Shown here in pieces: positions 10,673-21,530 of a stretch of DNA of 64,000 nucleotides. The DNA lies in assembly GCA_020746105.1 (NCBI GenBank), contig CM036618.1, forward strand, positions 1,922,001 through 1,986,000, in the 5' to 3' direction. How positions within the stretch are numbered: the first letter of the stretch is position 1; every line of letters starts with the position of its first letter. This DNA is from Trogon surrucura. Taxonomy: Eukaryota; Chordata; Aves; Trogoniformes; Trogonidae. The position numbers and the translations under genes were made by a program. The notes under the pieces were generated by a model, which did not search any database, was not told where the DNA came from, and saw nothing but the letters and a program-made list of their open reading frames with translations.

Positions 10673-12084
10673 TACACCTACACAAAGATCTCTTAGGGGC
10701 AGCTGGTGTGTTTTACGAAGTCACACACCCGTCAGAAACAGAACGAGAGAAATACCGAACTACTTTTGAGAAAAGCTGGACCACCAAAACCAAAAAGGGA
10801 AGAGCAAAACCGTAACTCGACAGGTCTCACCCCTCTTATCCTCTTGTCAAGGCAATCAGCCCTTTCCCTCACTACATTGCTCTTAGGAACAATCAAGAAT
10901 TAGGCTGTTCCATAAGCTTTAAATGTACATTCTCCTCTTTAAAACCAGCTTTCGAGTGAGGACATGCCGGGGTAGCCACCTCACCACCCCGGAGAAGAAA
11001 GCTCCCTGGAACCACCTGCAACGCTCCCGAGCAAGACAAACGCTTTCACCAGGTCTCCCGTGGAGGAGCAGGCGTTCCGTCAGCTGTCGTTAAATATTTA
11101 TCAGGCTGCTGATGAGTTAATTAAGAATTTTAATAAGATTTCAGTACTTACTGAAATTATTTACCCCGTGTACAGTCACGGTTTTGACAATAGACACCTA
11201 AGTGGCGTCGGGAGTGATTTGATTTTTTTTTAATGACTTACCTACTCGTCTGCAAACGCTCTAATCACTGCCAGCAGCTGGAAAATTTATCCGGCCTTCC
11301 TATTGAACATGCAAAATCGCTAGATTGCCTCTACCCTATCATTCACCCATTATTACCCCATCATTTTCAAAGACCGCTGTGGCATCCCAAACCCAAGCCC
11401 AGCGCGGCCGGCGAAACCCTTTGCAATCGACGCTCGCGCTGGGCGGAGAAAGGGCCAGAGTTTAACTGCAGACCCTCGCCAGGAAACAATATCTAATTGC
11501 GACGAAGCGTTTTCATCCGCCGGAGGAACAAAGATGTGACGGGATTACCATTGTGTCCCGCGGCGACGCCGTTCTTCGCGGTATATTCCTAAATAATACG
11601 CTTACGTCGAGCGGAAAAGCTTCATCCTTGCTTTCCCATCATCAGGAGGCGGCAGCGCAGCTGCATTTCCCACCTAAAGGTAGATGGAGTCCGGAGAAAT
11701 GGAGAGCGAAGGGAGCTCATTTGTGACATTCTACTATTACATTTAAGGGAAAAACGCCGCAGCTGTATCTGTGTATCATCGCTTGGGTCTCTAATTACTG
11801 ACTTCCATGAATTAAAGCCACGGGAGAGAGGGATTAAAGACGAGGCGGCAAGAAACGCGAGGAGGCAACAAATGCGAGAAATTTGGAGGAGCCTCCCATT
11901 CAAGCGAGATGAGAGTCAGCAACATTCGGCGGCTTCGCCTCCCTCTCTTCTGCGGGGATCAAAGCAGGGAGAAATATTAACGCTCCGAAGCTACAAAGGC
12001 GTATGAAAGCCCTAATGAGCATTTTACGCCGCAGATGCGCGAGCAGAGCTTCGCGCGGCAGCGGAAGCGGCAACGCAACTTACC
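10673..12084. other. Unique stretch with conserved-element-like AT blocks
   Basis: The blocks at 11085-11230 and 11480-11900 look unlike decaying repeat DNA: they mix TAAT-type homeodomain cores (GTTAATTAAG, CTAATTACTG), AT-rich stretches and CpGs without low complexity. A near-perfect 20-bp palindrome lies at 11138-11157. Such texture is common in vertebrate noncoding enhancers, but conservation was not tested. No protein frame is recognised. Confidence 0.35.
11138..11157. repeat. 20-bp dyad, 9-bp arms around CT
   Basis: ATTTCAGTA and TACTGAAAT are exact complements separated by two bases. It lies inside an AT-rich unique block containing several TAAT cores. It could be a dimer binding site or coincidence. 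Confidence 0.7.
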
Positions 12085-12868
12085 CATAGAATCACAGGAT
12101 GTTAGAGGTTGGAGGGGACCTCAAAGATCATCCAGTCCAGCCCCCTGCCAGAGCAGGATCACCTACAGCAGAGCGCACAGGAACGTGTCCAGGCGGGTTT
12201 TGAATGTCTCCAGAGCAGGAGACTCCACACCCTCCCTGGGCAGCCTGGGCCAGGGCTCCGGCACCCGCACACGGAAAAAGTTTTTTCTCATATTTTTATG
12301 GAACCTCCTTTGTTCCAGCTTGTACCCATTGCCCCTTGTCCTGTCATTGGACATCCCTGAGCAGAGCCTGGCTCCGTCCTCCTGACACTCCCCCTTGACA
12401 TATTTATAACCATGAATGAGGTCACCCCTCAGCCTCCTCTTCTCCAGCTGCAGAGCCCCAGCTCCCTCAGCCTTTCCTCACCAGGGAGATGCTCCACTCC
12501 CTCCATCATCCCTGTGGCTGCGCTGGACTCTCTCCAGCAGTTCCCTGTCCCTCTGGAGCTGAGGGGCCCAGAACTGGACACAAGATTCCAGATGTGGCCT
12601 CCCCAGGGCAGAGCAGAGGGGCAGGAGGACCTCTCTCCACCTACTGGCTACTCCCCTTCTCACACACCCCAGGATGCCCTTGGCCTTCTTGCCCACGAGG
12701 GCACACTGCTGGCTCATGGCCATCCTGCTGCCCACCAGCACCCCCAGGGCCCTTTCCCCTGCGCTGCTCTCCAGCAGGGCAGTCCCCAGCCTGTGCTGGC
12801 ACACGGGGTTGTTCTTTCCCAGGTGCAAAACTCTACACTTGCCCTTGTTGAACTTCATAAGGTTTCTC
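12085..12868 (-). mobile_element. CR1 LINE, about 780 bp
   Basis: Minus-strand CR1 from [17 protein letters not shown] through [32 protein letters not shown] to the CCTGTGATTCTATG 3' end. A frame of 126 codons is open at 12478-12858. Its 5' two thirds are nearly identical to the 5' parts of the copies at 4694 and 51274, whereas its 3' third ([22 protein letters not shown]) is clearly different from theirs. Confidence 0.95.
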
Positions 12869-14070
12869 GAACCGTCCTCCCATTTCCAAACAGCTCAAAA
12901 TTGGCTGCCGGGGAGGAGCGCGCAGCGAAGCCGTACGCTCGTGGTGCAGTAAAGAGGACAAGATTTCTCCTGGAAATTGTCCTTAAACTCAACTGCTCAC
13001 CACTTACACGAGCACTACCGATACCTTGCACCGCTCCCTAAGGCGTTTCTCTCCGCGTTGGCAATGTTATTCATGGCTCCGGACTCTACTTCCTACAAAT
13101 TTCAGTAAATTCCTATTTTTGACGTCCATCAGCTGCCAAGAGCTGCACGCATGCTTTCCAAACGCCATATATCTAGCTAAATATTTGGTAGAATCGCAGG
13201 AAAACGGAGGTTGAGCCTTGGGATGCTTCTGGTCCAACCTGCTCGGGGCTCTGTCCTTGGGGGGGAAGCAGTTTTAACTCGTATCCTCTTGCACCGCCCT
13301 CGCTCCAGCCCCCTTGAGCAGAATTCCCCGTTCACAACGCTCACGCCATAAAATAAACGCTCCGTAACACCACCGGGTTTCAACTGAACGTCCGTCAAGA
13401 TGTGGGATGACCTTTCCTTGCACAAGAACATCCATTTCCTTCGTTGTTCTTTCATCTCAGTAATTTTGGGGTTCAAATTGCCCGTTTGTTGAAGTAATTT
13501 TTGGCTAAACCTCTTACTTTCCACCTCTGGGCTATTTATTATTACGGCTACTGTGCATTTAAGGCTGCTTAAGTCAGAATTTTATTGCATTATCTTAATA
13601 AAAGATTTTCCTTTCGCTCGCTGCACATTCGGAAGCTGCTTCGCTGTGTAAAAGCAGCACGAAAAGACGCACCATCCATCTGATCTTCTGTTACTTTGTT
13701 ATTAAAATTTGCTAATTAGTTTGCCTTTCCCTCTTCACACTTGGGCTTAAGACAGTCGAGAATTTCCCTACAGATAAAATTGGTCCCTTCTTAACAACCC
13801 ATTCACGCTTCTAAAAGGAATCTGCTTTCTCCCAGGTGACATCTGGATATGAACCGTAACAGGCAACGGGGCAATTTTCCTTTGATTTTGAATTTCATTT
13901 TAACTTCGCCAAATATATTTTAATATACATCCCGCAGTTCCTCCGTAGCTGGGATTTGTGACAGCTCCATTAAACAAATGTATGCCTTTCGTTGGATAAA
14001 GAAACTCGGGGATAACAAGGTAGAGGAAGCAGGGCTGGGGTGGGAAAGCACATCAGAGCCGAGGCTTTAT
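12869..14070. other. Unique stretch, AT-rich in its second half
   Basis: Bases 13540-13960 are AT-rich with homeodomain-like cores (for example GCTAATTAG near 13713) and no repeat signature. A vague CR1-like patch at 13187-13260 is too weak to call. No gene is recognised. Confidence 0.35.
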
Positions 14071-14724
14071 CATAGAACCACAGAGTCACAGAATGTCAGG
14101 GATTGGAAGGGACCTTGAAAGATCATCCAGTCCAATCCCCCTGCCAGAGCAGGAACGCCTCGATAATGCTACACAGGAACGTGTCCAGGCGGGTCTTGAA
14201 TGTCTCCAGAGAAGGAGACTCCACACCCTCCCTGGGCAGCCTGGGCCAGGGCTCCGTCACCCTCACTGAGAAGAAGTTTCTTCTCGAGTTTAAGCGGAAC
14301 CTCTTATGTTCCAGTTTCAGCCCATTACCCCTTGTCCTATCAGTGGTTGTCACCGAGAAGAGCCTGGCTCCATCCTCGTGACACTCACCCTTGATATATT
14401 TGTAAACATGAATGAGGTCACCCCTCAGCCTCCTCTTCTCCAAACTAAAGAGCCCCAGCTCCCTCAGCCTTTCCTCACCAGGGAGATGCTCCACTCCCTC
14501 CATCATCCCAGTTGCCCTGTGCTGGACTCTCTCCAGCACTTCCCTGTCTCTCTTGAGCTGAGGGGCCCAGAACTGGACACAAGATTCCAGATGGGGTCTC
14601 ACCAGGGCAGAGTAGAGGGGCAGGAGAACCTCTCTTGACCTACTAACCACCCCCCTTCTAATACACCCCAGGATGCCCTTGGCCTTCCTGGCCACAAGGG
14701 CACAGTGCTGGCTCATAGTCATCA
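14071..14724 (-). mobile_element. CR1 LINE, about 650 bp, young, open ORF2 C-terminus
   Basis: Minus-strand CR1 with a continuous 200-codon frame (14123-14725) from [23 protein letters not shown] to [10 protein letters not shown], then a 3' end in octamers at 14071. The frame being intact and near-identity to the copies at 24939 and 61471 indicate a recent insertion. It lacks the catalytic palm, so it is not functional alone. Confidence 0.96.
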
Positions 14725-14839
14725 TTTATTAACCTCACGAGACTTCGCCGAGATCTGCAAGGGCAGTCTGAGGTCTTCATGAGAAGAAACGATGGGAACT
14801 ACATTAAGGGACGTGGAAAATAAGGAGGAGATTGGTGAT

Positions 14840-15017
14840 GGAACACTGGAACGGGCTGCCCAGGGAGGTTGTGGAGTCTCCTTCTCTGGAGACATTCAAG
14901 ACCCGCCTGGACACGTTCCTGTGTAGCATTATCGAGGCGTTCCTGCTCTGGCAGGGGGATTGGACTGGATGATCTTTCGAGGTCCCTTCCAATCCCTGAC
15001 ATTCTGTGATTCTGTGA
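14840..15017 (+). mobile_element. CR1 LINE 3' end, young, inverted partner of 14071 copy
   Basis: The same 175-base 3' end as at 2449-2624, in sense orientation, ending in ATTCTGTGATTCTGTGA. It is separated by 115 unique bases from the opposite-strand copy ending at 14724, so the two share an inverted repeat of roughly 175 bases. Confidence 0.95.
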
Positions 15018-15129
15018 CAGCCCGTGCGGCTCCGCGAAGGGCAAATCACGGCTCACGAATCAGGTGGTCTTCTAGCACGGGGCTACGGCGCCAGGGGGTG
15101 AGGGAAGAGCAACTGGACTGGTGCAAAGG

Positions 15130-15862
15130 ATCTGACACCATCCTGCAGAGCACCCTGGTATCCAAACCAGAGAGACGTGGATTTGGAGGATGGGCCACTC
15201 CATGGGTAAAGAAGCGGCTGGATGGTCACACTCAAAGAGTTGTGGTCAACAGCTCCAGGTCTGATGAGACCAGTGAGGAGTGGTGTCCTCAGGGATCCAT
15301 ACTGGGACCAGGGCTGCTGAACATCTCTGTCGGTGACACCAACAGTGGCATCCAGGGCTCCATCAGCACGTCCACCAGTGACACGGAGCTGTGTGGGGTG
15401 GCTGACACGCCGCAGGGAAGGGATGTTACCCCGAGGGGCCCGGTCAGGCTGGAGAGGTGGGGCCGTGCCCAGCTCAGGAGGGTCAGCAAGGCCCAGGCCA
15501 AGGTCCTGGCCCCGGCTCGGGGCAATCCCAAGCCCAGAGCCAGGCTGGGGAGGAGGGGATGGAGAGCAGCCCCACAGAGAAGGGCTGGGGGGGCTGGGGC
15601 TGAGACCCCCCTGCAGCTCTGTGCCCAGCTCTGGGGCCCTCAGCACCAGAAGGACGTGGAGCTGTGGGAGCGGGTCCCGAGGAGGCCACCAAGATGCTCA
15701 GGGGGCTGGAGCAGCTCCCGGTGAGGACGGGCTGGGAGAGCTGGGGCTGCCCAGCGCCAGAAGAGGAGGCTCTGGGAACACCTCACAGAATGTGAGGGGG
15801 ATGAGGTGCCGGAAGAGGTTGCCCAGGGAGGTCGTGGAGGTCCCACTGCTGCGGTTTAAGCA
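15130..15862 (+). mobile_element. CR1 LINE, older copy spanning the RT palm, decayed
   Basis: Sense CR1 covering the palm region: KRLDGHTQRVVVN, a QGSILGP box, then the position of the catalytic FADD motif, which reads STSDTELCG and so has lost the first aspartate context. Downstream pieces correspond to WGRAQLRRVSKAQAKVL and LQLCAQLWGPQHQKDVELWERV. An internal deletion of the middle domain follows near 15565. It also contains GGGGATGGA near 15554-15563, the site where another CR1 carries a repeat array. Confidence 0.9.
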
Positions 15863-15875
15863 CCCACACCTGCTT

Positions 15876-16045
15876 GCTGGCAGAGCCTGGGGAACTGAGA
15901 AATCCTTACCTGAGGACAAGCACAACTCAGCAACAACTGAAAACATCCGTGTGTTATCAGCATCGTTCTCACCCTGAATCCAAAACACAGCCCTGTGCCA
16001 GCTTCTGGGAAGAAAATCCACTCTATTCCAGCCGAAATCAGGACA
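15876..16045. mobile_element. ERV LTR-like fragment (avian)
   Basis: About 170 bases resemble, from memory of avian repeats, the terminal part of an endogenous retrovirus LTR (blocks around CAACTCAGCAACAACTGAAA and AACACAGCCCTGTGCCAGC, ending in ...CAGGACA). It carries no coding sequence. It lies exactly between two CR1 pieces, which suggests insertion next to or into CR1 DNA. A repeat-library search is needed to name the family. Confidence 0.5.
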
Positions 16046-16188
16046 CCCCTCCCTGGAAGTGTCCAAGGCCGGGTTGGACGGGGCTTGGAGCAACCTGGGC
16101 TGGTGGGAGATGTTCCTGCCCAGGGCAGGGGAGTGGGAACGAGATGATATTTATGATCCCTCCCAACCTAAATCATTCTGTGGTTCTA
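16046..16188 (+). mobile_element. CR1 LINE 3' tail, older
   Basis: Sense CR1 end beginning at CCCCTCCCTGGAAGTGTCC, with GGGCTTGGAGCAACCTGGGC and a terminal ATTCTGTGGTTCTA followed by an A run. It partly repeats the end region of the CR1 upstream of the LTR-like fragment, so it is probably a separate insertion rather than its continuation. Confidence 0.85.
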
Positions 16189-17739
16189 CAAAAAAAAAAG
16201 CATCAATGAGGAGTTTGTTACATATTCCTACGTATCTTCTTGCTGTTCATTCTTACCACCTCATCCTCGTCGCAGCAGCCAGTGCTCTCCTCATCCTCAC
16301 TACTCCAAAAGGTTAAATTCAAGGACGAGAGCAAGTGTTGTAAATATATGGGGAAAAAAAACAGATTTTATGGAAACACGAGTTACTTTTTCACCTCAGA
16401 GGCAAGAGTTCCCCATTTATCAGCTACGCCATCGCCGAGCCTCTCCGCAGTCTCCCACTCGAACGGGGCATTGGACGACGCAGACAATTTCTCTGGGGAT
16501 ACTGAATTTTACCCCAAGTTTGTAACTCCTAGCAGCAATGAAATTCTAAGCATCATTTCAGGTGCTTTGAGACGCCGGCATATCAGGGAAGACAAGGACG
16601 GGACGCCACAGGGATGAGCAAAACAAAAACCCGCATTCCGGATCATCAGGATTCCGCCGGCGTCGCGCTCCTAAAACTTGCTCGTAATGAAAATTCTTTA
16701 CCAGTATTTCTGGTTCTTGGAAAGCGCTGTTGTAGGTGACGCCGCTGTCCGCAGTTCATACAACCGAGTCAATAGTAAATAATAATTTAAATCAGTATTT
16801 GGGCAAAGCTGCCAGGAAATACTTTAAATTTCAATGCCTTCCTGGTGGCAGCCGGTGTGCGCGCGTGCGACTTAACGCGTCTACCTTCATCTTCAAACCA
16901 CAGGAAGTCGGTGTCGATAGTTTTCTCTCTGAGATGAAACAGAGCCACGGACTTGAGCAAAACCTCCGCGGCGCCGGCGAAAGGTGCTCACCAACAACTC
17001 GGCACAGAAGGAAAAGAACTCGGGAAAAAGTTCTTCTCGCTTTTTGTCAGCCAAGCAGTAGCTTTGGGGTTTCGTGTTTATCTGTCGAAAGTTTACCAGA
17101 AACAGATCTCCTGAGTTATTGACAAGTGGTTACACAACTCCCACGGGCTCTAAAGAAATGGTTTTAGTGATAAGTGGAAGATATAGAAAAAAAAAAAGAA
17201 AAAAAGAGTTCTCTAACTAAAAGCACAAATAGTCCTTTCCTAAGGGTTTAACTCATCTGAAATTTGTCCAAGGTGAGATCAAAAGTGGGGAAACAAACAA
17301 ACAGGCAGTTCTAAGTCGGTTTATTTGTTATTTTTAGAAGATGAAAGGACCTCCTTCTCAGCATCATGTTCTGCCACATCCTCCCCAGAAGCTGCCGCGA
17401 GGAGCAGCTCTGCCCAAGGCAACGGGGGGGAAGCGATGACCCAGGAGCAGAACCCACCTTTTTGCAGGGCTGAGCTCACCCCCCGTCCCCAGCTCTACCC
17501 CCAGGTGGCTTCACCTCGGCTACGAGGCTTCAGAGAGAAGATAAAACCTCGTGGGAGGAGGAAGAAACCCCTTCAGAACGGACGGCCGTCACCCCGCAAA
17601 CACAGCCAGGGTGGTGGCGCCCAGGAAGATGTGTCACTGCCCAGCAAGACGAGTGCTCGCCCACGTTTTCGTGACTTTATGATAACTCTTTGTCAACGCT
17701 TCCAAGCTGAGCAAAAAGAACTGCACTTCGTACAAAGGG
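16189..17739. other. Unique stretch, one candidate splice acceptor
   Basis: At 17331-17337 a T-rich acceptor-like site (TTATTTTTAG) is followed by an open plus-strand frame, but this frame runs into a CR1 and the peptide is unrecognised. CpG-rich short patches occur near 16850-16990. Otherwise I see nothing. Confidence 0.35.
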
Positions 17740-18003
17740 CTCCATGTCCAAGCGGAGCTCGGTCACACGCGGTGTCCCGCGGGGTTCCGCACTGGGACCG
17801 AGATGGTGAGACGGAACGCACCCTCGCTGCAAGTACGCAGGCGACATCGAGCTGAGCAGTGCAATCGATTCGCTAGAGGGCACAGACGTCATCCAGAGGG
17901 ACCCTGAGGAGCTCAAGAAGTGGCCACACGTGAACCCCACGGAGTTCAACAAGGCCAAGCGCAAGGTTCTGCGTCGGGGCAACACCCATTATCAAGACAG
18001 AAG
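17740..18003 (+). mobile_element. CR1 LINE 5' portion of a split old copy
   Basis: Sense CR1 palm segment: GAPCPSGARS-like start, the box equivalent to SGVPQGSVLGP (here SRGVPHWDR in a shifted frame), then [17 protein letters not shown]. It is heavily diverged with an abnormal catalytic region. It stops at AAGGGGATGG where the tetranucleotide array begins, and resumes at 18318. Confidence 0.85.
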
Positions 18004-18293
18004 GGGATGGATGGATGGATGGATGGATGGATGGATGGATGGATGGATGGATGGAGGGAGGGAGGGAGGGAGGGAGGGAGGGATGGAGGGAGGGATGGAG
18101 GGAGGGATGGAGGGAGGGAGGGATGGATGGATGCATGGATGGAGGGATGGATGGATGGAGGGATGGATGGATGGAGGGATGGATGGATGGATGGAGGAAT
18201 GGATGGATGCATGGATGGATGGAGGGATGGAAGGATGGATGCAGGGATGGATGGAGGGAGGGATGGATGGAGGGAGGGATGGATGGATGGACG
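18004..18293. repeat. (GGAT)n/(GGAG)n array inside a CR1
   Basis: About 290 bases of GGAT and GGAG units like the array at 602-930, with GGG-run blocks at 18055-18085 that fit a G-quadruplex. It interrupts a sense CR1; the array edge coincides with the CR1 site that reads GGGGATGGA in the copy at 15130. The frames through it are repeat artefacts. Confidence 0.96.
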
Positions 18294-18317
18294 GGGAACA
18301 GCCTTTCTGAGAGCACA

Positions 18318-18834
18318 GGAATGATGTGGACCTGTGGGAGTGAGTCCAGAAGAGGCCACAAAGATGGTGAGAAGGCTGAGGCACCTCTCCTGTGAGGACA
18401 GGTTGAGAGTTGAGGCTGTTAGAATCACAGAATCATTAAGGTTGGAAAAGACCTCTGTTCAGCCTGGAGAAGAGAAGGCTCCGGGGAGACCTTAGAGCAT
18501 CCTGCCAGTACCTGAACGGGCTACAGGAAAGCTGGGGAGGGGCTGTTCTCAAGGGCACGCAGTGATGGGACAAAGGGCAATGGTTCAATCAATTCAAATT
18601 GAACATTATGAAGAAATGTTTTACCATAAGGGTGGGGAGACACTGGAAGAGGTTGCCCAGAGAGGCTGTGGACGCCTCACGCATCACTTGAAGTGTTGAA
18701 GGTGACCTTGGACGAGGCTTTGAGCAACCTCATCTAGCGAAAGACGTCCCGGCTCATTGCAAGGGAGGTTGGACTAGGTGATCTTTGAAGGTCCCTTCTG
18801 CCCCAAACCATTCCGTGATTCTATGACTCTAATC
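18318..18834 (+). mobile_element. CR1 LINE 3' portion of the split old copy
   Basis: Continuation of the CR1 from 17740: [20 protein letters not shown] degenerate segment, then the [21 protein letters not shown], a decayed 3' ORF part and the GGTTGGACTAGGTGATC box, ending in ATTCCGTGATTCTATG. It contains a 34-bp antisense CR1 end at 18421-18454. Confidence 0.92.
18421..18454 (-). mobile_element. 34-bp CR1 end flanked by 5-bp target duplication
   Basis: On the minus strand this is exactly the last 34 bases of a CR1 (AGGTCTTTTCCAACC to the octamers). CTGTT is found on both sides (18416-18420 and 18455-18459). Removing the insert and one CTGTT restores the normal host CR1 wording (GAGGCTGTTCAGCCTGGAG). 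This is an extremely 5'-truncated insertion. Confidence 0.85.
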
Positions 18835-20075
18835 CTGCCAACCCCCGGCTCATCTTCTGTGAACAAAACAAGGCAGAATTTCTCGTAATTCTCCGGTTTA
18901 CAGAGGCAGCGACCGCAGCCGTGTCTCACAGGGAGAATCAGCGATCGCTGATGTCTCACCTCCAGAGAGCTGACAGCCAACGGGGAAGCCCAGCACTGAG
19001 CAGGTACCCTTGAGAAGGTCAGAGCAGCAGCTAACACGGAGTGACAAAGAGGTACCGAAATAGCTAAAACAATGGCAGAGAGTAAACAGGCACCGATTTA
19101 TAACCTGACATCCACAGGAAGGGCTTGTGCAGCAAATGCTACGTTAGGCAAAGAACACCGAATCGTCAAGTCCCGAAAACCGACGGACTCACTCGGGGGT
19201 GGTTTTCGATTAAAGAGTACAGCATCCTTGTGGCCCAGGAAGCAGAAATTCCTTGAAGGCAGCAGAGGACCCACCACACTAAAAAGCCGTTAACAAATCC
19301 AACACCACGTACCGTCCTCTTGGATGCTGATTCTAACCCTGCTCGGTCAAGACATAAACGTGTTTCCACCTCGTCTCCTCGGCACTGCGAGAGTTACCTA
19401 CTTGGTGGGGCTGAAGACAACGATGAATTGAGGTTCCATTGCCCAACGAACCACCACAGAGGTGGAGGAAGGGGTTACAACCTGCGTTAATGCCCTCCAC
19501 TAAGCGTGACGGCAAATGATCACTGAAGAATTGGCTGTGACAGATTAAGACGCTCCCATTCCCGGGTTGTCTTTGAAGAGGATCCAACGCTCCCAGTTCA
19601 CGGGAGCATCTCCCACTTGCTTCAGGGCAAGAAGCTTGGGTTGAAGAGCTGCTGGAGAGGGCTCAGCCCAGCCTGGAGGACTCGGCAGTGCTGCAGATGA
19701 GGAGTGCTCACAAGAACCGTGCTGCTGGATGGACTCATGGAAGCCACCGGCTTTGCCACGTAGGTAGTGACTGATGGTGGAGGGACAATGACACCTCAGA
19801 CCTTGGCGGGGTTTCTGCAGCTGGTGCCTGGTCACGGTCAAAGAATTAGGCTGGATTTGCACAGAAAGGTGGAAGTCTAAGAAAAAGGTTCATCTGCTTA
19901 AAATTTCTAGGAGCAGTAAGGCAGAAAAACCCCAACAACCTGGTTATTAAACCAAAAGTAGTCAAGATAGATCTACTTAAAGCTCCTGGGCAAGCAACAT
20001 TTCATGGAAGATGACCAAATCCTGATGTAGACACTTGAATTCTTTGAAGGAGCTAAGCAGCAAAAGCTCTACTAA
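18835..20075. other. Unique stretch, no gene recognised
   Basis: Minus-strand frames of 84 and 105 codons (19333-19587 and 19545-19862) overlap each other and lack homology, signal sequences or splice support. GC content is moderate with few repeats. I see no RNA gene. Confidence 0.4.
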
Positions 20076-20140
20076 ATGGGGGCTGGACTAGATGATCTTT
20101 AGAGGTCCCTTCCAACCCCAACATTCCGTGATTCTGTGAT
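20076..20140 (+). mobile_element. CR1 LINE 3' tail, about 65 bp
   Basis: Sense tail beginning at GGGGGCTGGACTAGATGATC and ending in ATTCCGTGATTCTGTGAT. Extreme 5' truncation. Confidence 0.9.
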
Positions 20141-21460
20141 GAGGTGCGTGTCTCAAATACTTTCTGTATAAACAAAGCGCCCAACCCGACTGCCCAGCTC
20201 TAAGATTTACGTGTGAAAACAAGAGCATCCAGTGGTAATTTTAGAAAAAAGGGAACAGAAAGAGTTCTCAGATGCGAAACTACAACCAGCTCCCGTATCA
20301 AAACAGCTCTTCCTTAACTTCACACTGAAGAGCCAAAGCCACCAGCAGGCATCTGAGATCCCACCAACTGCTTTCTTCTCCGCGTACGCTTGAAATTTTT
20401 GTCTTCAGCATCGCGCAGGTGCCTCTAAGACACAAACATCAAACAGAAGGAGGTATTTCAAGGTTACGCAAACCAGGACTGCGGCAGAATCAAGTGACCA
20501 AAGAAAAACCAGTTGGGGGGAGACTCAGTTACGACTCAAACACCTTCGGCAGGGTGAACGCTTCGAACACCGATTTTTGTGCCGGGGCAGCTGCTCTGAC
20601 ATCTTCACGACAAACAGAATCGTACGAAAAGAAACACAGTGGGGGCCTCCAAGTGCTCGTTCTTCTTAAAAAATAAAAAGCAGACCAAATAAATCCCCCA
20701 AAACAAAGACGACTCAACTCTTCAGCATCTGTATTGGGCGACCTAAAGAGAGAAACACAGCTCCTGCTGCTACAGCTGCAGGCTGGCCAGCAGAAGTGCA
20801 AGAAGCCCGATTCGAAGATTCACCATCGCTCGTGTTCGTCCTCTGTGAAGCTTCAGACCTCTCCCTGCGCGTGGGCCAGGGCGGCTGTCCCGCCCGTCCT
20901 CTACCAAGCAACCTAGAGAGATTTTTCCAGTGGGGGGGTTCCTGGCTTGCTTGTGCTCTTTGCTTCTTTAAAAGCAAAGCTTGAGGAACGCCCCGATGGC
21001 TTCAACACGCACGTGGCGAGACAACCCTGGGATTTCTTCGTCCTAAGTGCCCAGAGGTGCTACGCGCATCTTTGCCCTGATCAGCAGGGCTCCGTTTCGA
21101 ACTCACGGCTGACACAACATCCCTCTCTAAGACTAACAAAAGAGGTAAAAGAACAGATGATTTAGAAGCACGGCGACATCTGTGTCCTTCCTACCCCGCC
21201 AGCAGCCCCCGGGAGAAGGGAACGGCGAGGCAAGAGGTTACGACTTCAAGGAAACTCACCTACAGTAAACACCTCTCCCGAGATACCATTTATAAAGTGT
21301 TGCAACACTTGAAAACGCTGTTAACAGCAGGAAATCTATTTAAAGTGGAAGGAATATGACCATTAAGGAATAAAGAGGGAGGTTCGGCGCAGCAAAGACC
21401 TAGGGCTAGGGTGGGGGGAAGGAGGGAGGGAGGGAGCGCCTCGGTGATCGCACGCCCACA
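20141..21460. other. Unique stretch with a 16-bp palindrome
   Basis: No recognised gene. The perfect palindrome AAGTGTTGCAACACTT lies at 21295-21310; its TTGCAA centre resembles a C/EBP-type half-site pair. Small plus frames near 20734-20984 are leucine-rich but unsupported. A short GGGAGGGAGGGAGGG patch lies at 21421-21437. Confidence 0.4.
21295..21310. repeat. Perfect 16-bp palindrome
   Basis: AAGTGTTGCAACACTT reads identically on both strands. About one such palindrome is expected by chance in a window this long. Confidence 0.8.
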
Positions 21461-21530
21461 ACAGGGATGTTGGATTAAAAATGATCTCTAAGGTCCCTTC
21501 CAGCCCAGGCCATTCTATGATTCTATGATT
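21461..21530 (+). mobile_element. CR1 LINE 3' tail, about 65 bp
   Basis: Sense tail with GATGTTGGATTAAAAATGATC, TCTAAGGTCCCTTCC and a doubled ATTCTATG end. Only the last segment is left. Confidence 0.88.

Noticed and set aside
11231..11300. Minus-strand microexon (GTAAGT donor near 11233)
   Set aside because: The implied exon is about 35 nt, has a weak acceptor and its best phase ends in a stop at the donor.
13187..13260. Possible ancient CR1 end (GAATCGCAGG... GGTCCAACCTGCTC)
   Set aside because: Too short and diverged to separate from chance.
15905..15912. Minus-strand splice donor CAGGTAAGG
   Set aside because: It lies within the LTR-like fragment and is most simply part of that repeat.
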